Assembly: GCA_959604825.1 (NCBI GenBank)
Contig: CAUHCN010000035.1
Location: 1-23,806 of the forward strand
Length of the DNA stretch: 23,806 nucleotides
Source: an uncultured Collinsella sp.
Lineage (GTDB): Bacteria > Actinomycetota > Coriobacteriia > Coriobacteriales > Coriobacteriaceae
Direction: 5' to 3'
Part shown: piece after piece, positions 22,549-23,806 of the stretch
Position numbering within the stretch: position 1 is the first letter of the stretch
How the letters are laid out: every line of letters starts with the position of its first letter
The notes under the pieces: generated by a model
Database searches by the model: none
Told to the model about the DNA's origin: nothing
What the model saw: only the letters and a program-made list of their open reading frames with translations
Program-made: the position numbers and the translations under genes

Positions 22549-22673
22549 GCAGGATCTGAGGGCTGACCTTCGCGGACACTCCGCAGGACGAAAGAACCCC
22601 CGCCGCACGTAGTGCGCAGCGGGGGTTCTTTCATGTCCGAGGACGTCCGCGAAGGTTAGCCCTCAGATCCTGC
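22549..22673. repeat. 125-bp near-perfect palindrome between convergent genes
   Basis: The left arm begins GCAGGATCTGAGGGCT and the right arm is its complement, ending AGCCCTCAGATCCTGC. The outer 27 bp match with one difference and the inner about 14 bp around the terminator match well. A 12-bp internal stretch on each side differs. The whole would fold into one long hairpin with the terminator at its tip. Confidence 0.75.
22591..22631. terminator. Bidirectional terminator between DUF4143 gene and nifJ
   Basis: AAAGAACCCCCGC pairs with GCGGGGGTTCTTT around a GCAC/GTGC-containing centre. Flanking A- and T-runs allow termination in both directions, as expected between convergent genes. It is the core of the larger palindrome. 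Confidence 0.85.
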
Positions 22674-22683
22674 GGTGGGAGAC

Positions 22684-23806
<1,123 letters not shown>

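Overview
The window is GC-rich (roughly 60%) bacterial DNA, and nearly every gene lies on the minus strand. The gene set is a beta-glucoside PTS operon, a lone carbamate kinase, pyruvate:ferredoxin oxidoreductase, an amino-acid permease with an amidohydrolase, LytS/LytTR regulators and a UMF1-type transporter. Together with the codon choice, this suggests an anaerobic gut actinobacterium of the Coriobacteriia, most likely Collinsella-like. That placement is inferred from gene content; no rRNA or other marker gene is present.

Layout, left to right. (1) 63-572: a small YfcE-type metallophosphoesterase with a terminator at each end. (2) 669-3985: a tight operon read right to left, glycosyltransferase > LytS-type histidine kinase > LytTR response regulator. 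The kinase start overlaps the glycosyltransferase stop. (3) 4157-5416: an MFS/UMF1 transporter. (4) 5518-8719: a second, paralogous LytS kinase > LytTR regulator pair, followed by a zinc-dependent phospholipase C-like gene. (5) 8831-11691: an APC permease > amidohydrolase (dipeptidase-like) pair with very strong codon bias. (6) 12058-13059, plus strand: a membrane-anchored C39-like cysteine peptidase. (7) 13060-13520: a repeat-rich gap. (8) 13521-19017: a PRD-type PTS regulator, EIIA, EIIB and EIIC of the Lac/cellobiose family, and a GH1 6-phospho-beta-glucosidase. (9) 19018-19390: a second repeat-rich gap, then carbamate kinase (19391-20353). (10) 20354-21044: an AT-rich gap, an orphan coding remnant and palindromic tandem repeats. 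These lead into a plus-strand AAA+/DUF4143 ATPase (21045-22406). (11) 22407-22683: a 125-bp near-perfect palindrome between convergent genes, then the 3' part of nifJ, which runs off the right edge.

How the genes work together. The PTS operon is self-contained: the regulator senses PTS phosphorylation, EIIA/B/C import and phosphorylate a beta-glucoside, and the GH1 enzyme hydrolyses the phospho-disaccharide. Carbamate kinase and nifJ fit a fermentative, substrate-level ATP economy. The permease and amidohydrolase look like an uptake-and-cleavage pair for amino acids or dipeptides. The two kinase/regulator pairs are separate but related copies.

The most interesting non-genic signals are three. 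A direct repeat module of about 140 bp, including its terminator, brackets the whole PTS operon. Palindrome-containing tandem repeats sit directly in front of the DUF4143 ATPase. A glycosyltransferase is translationally coupled to a LytS kinase.
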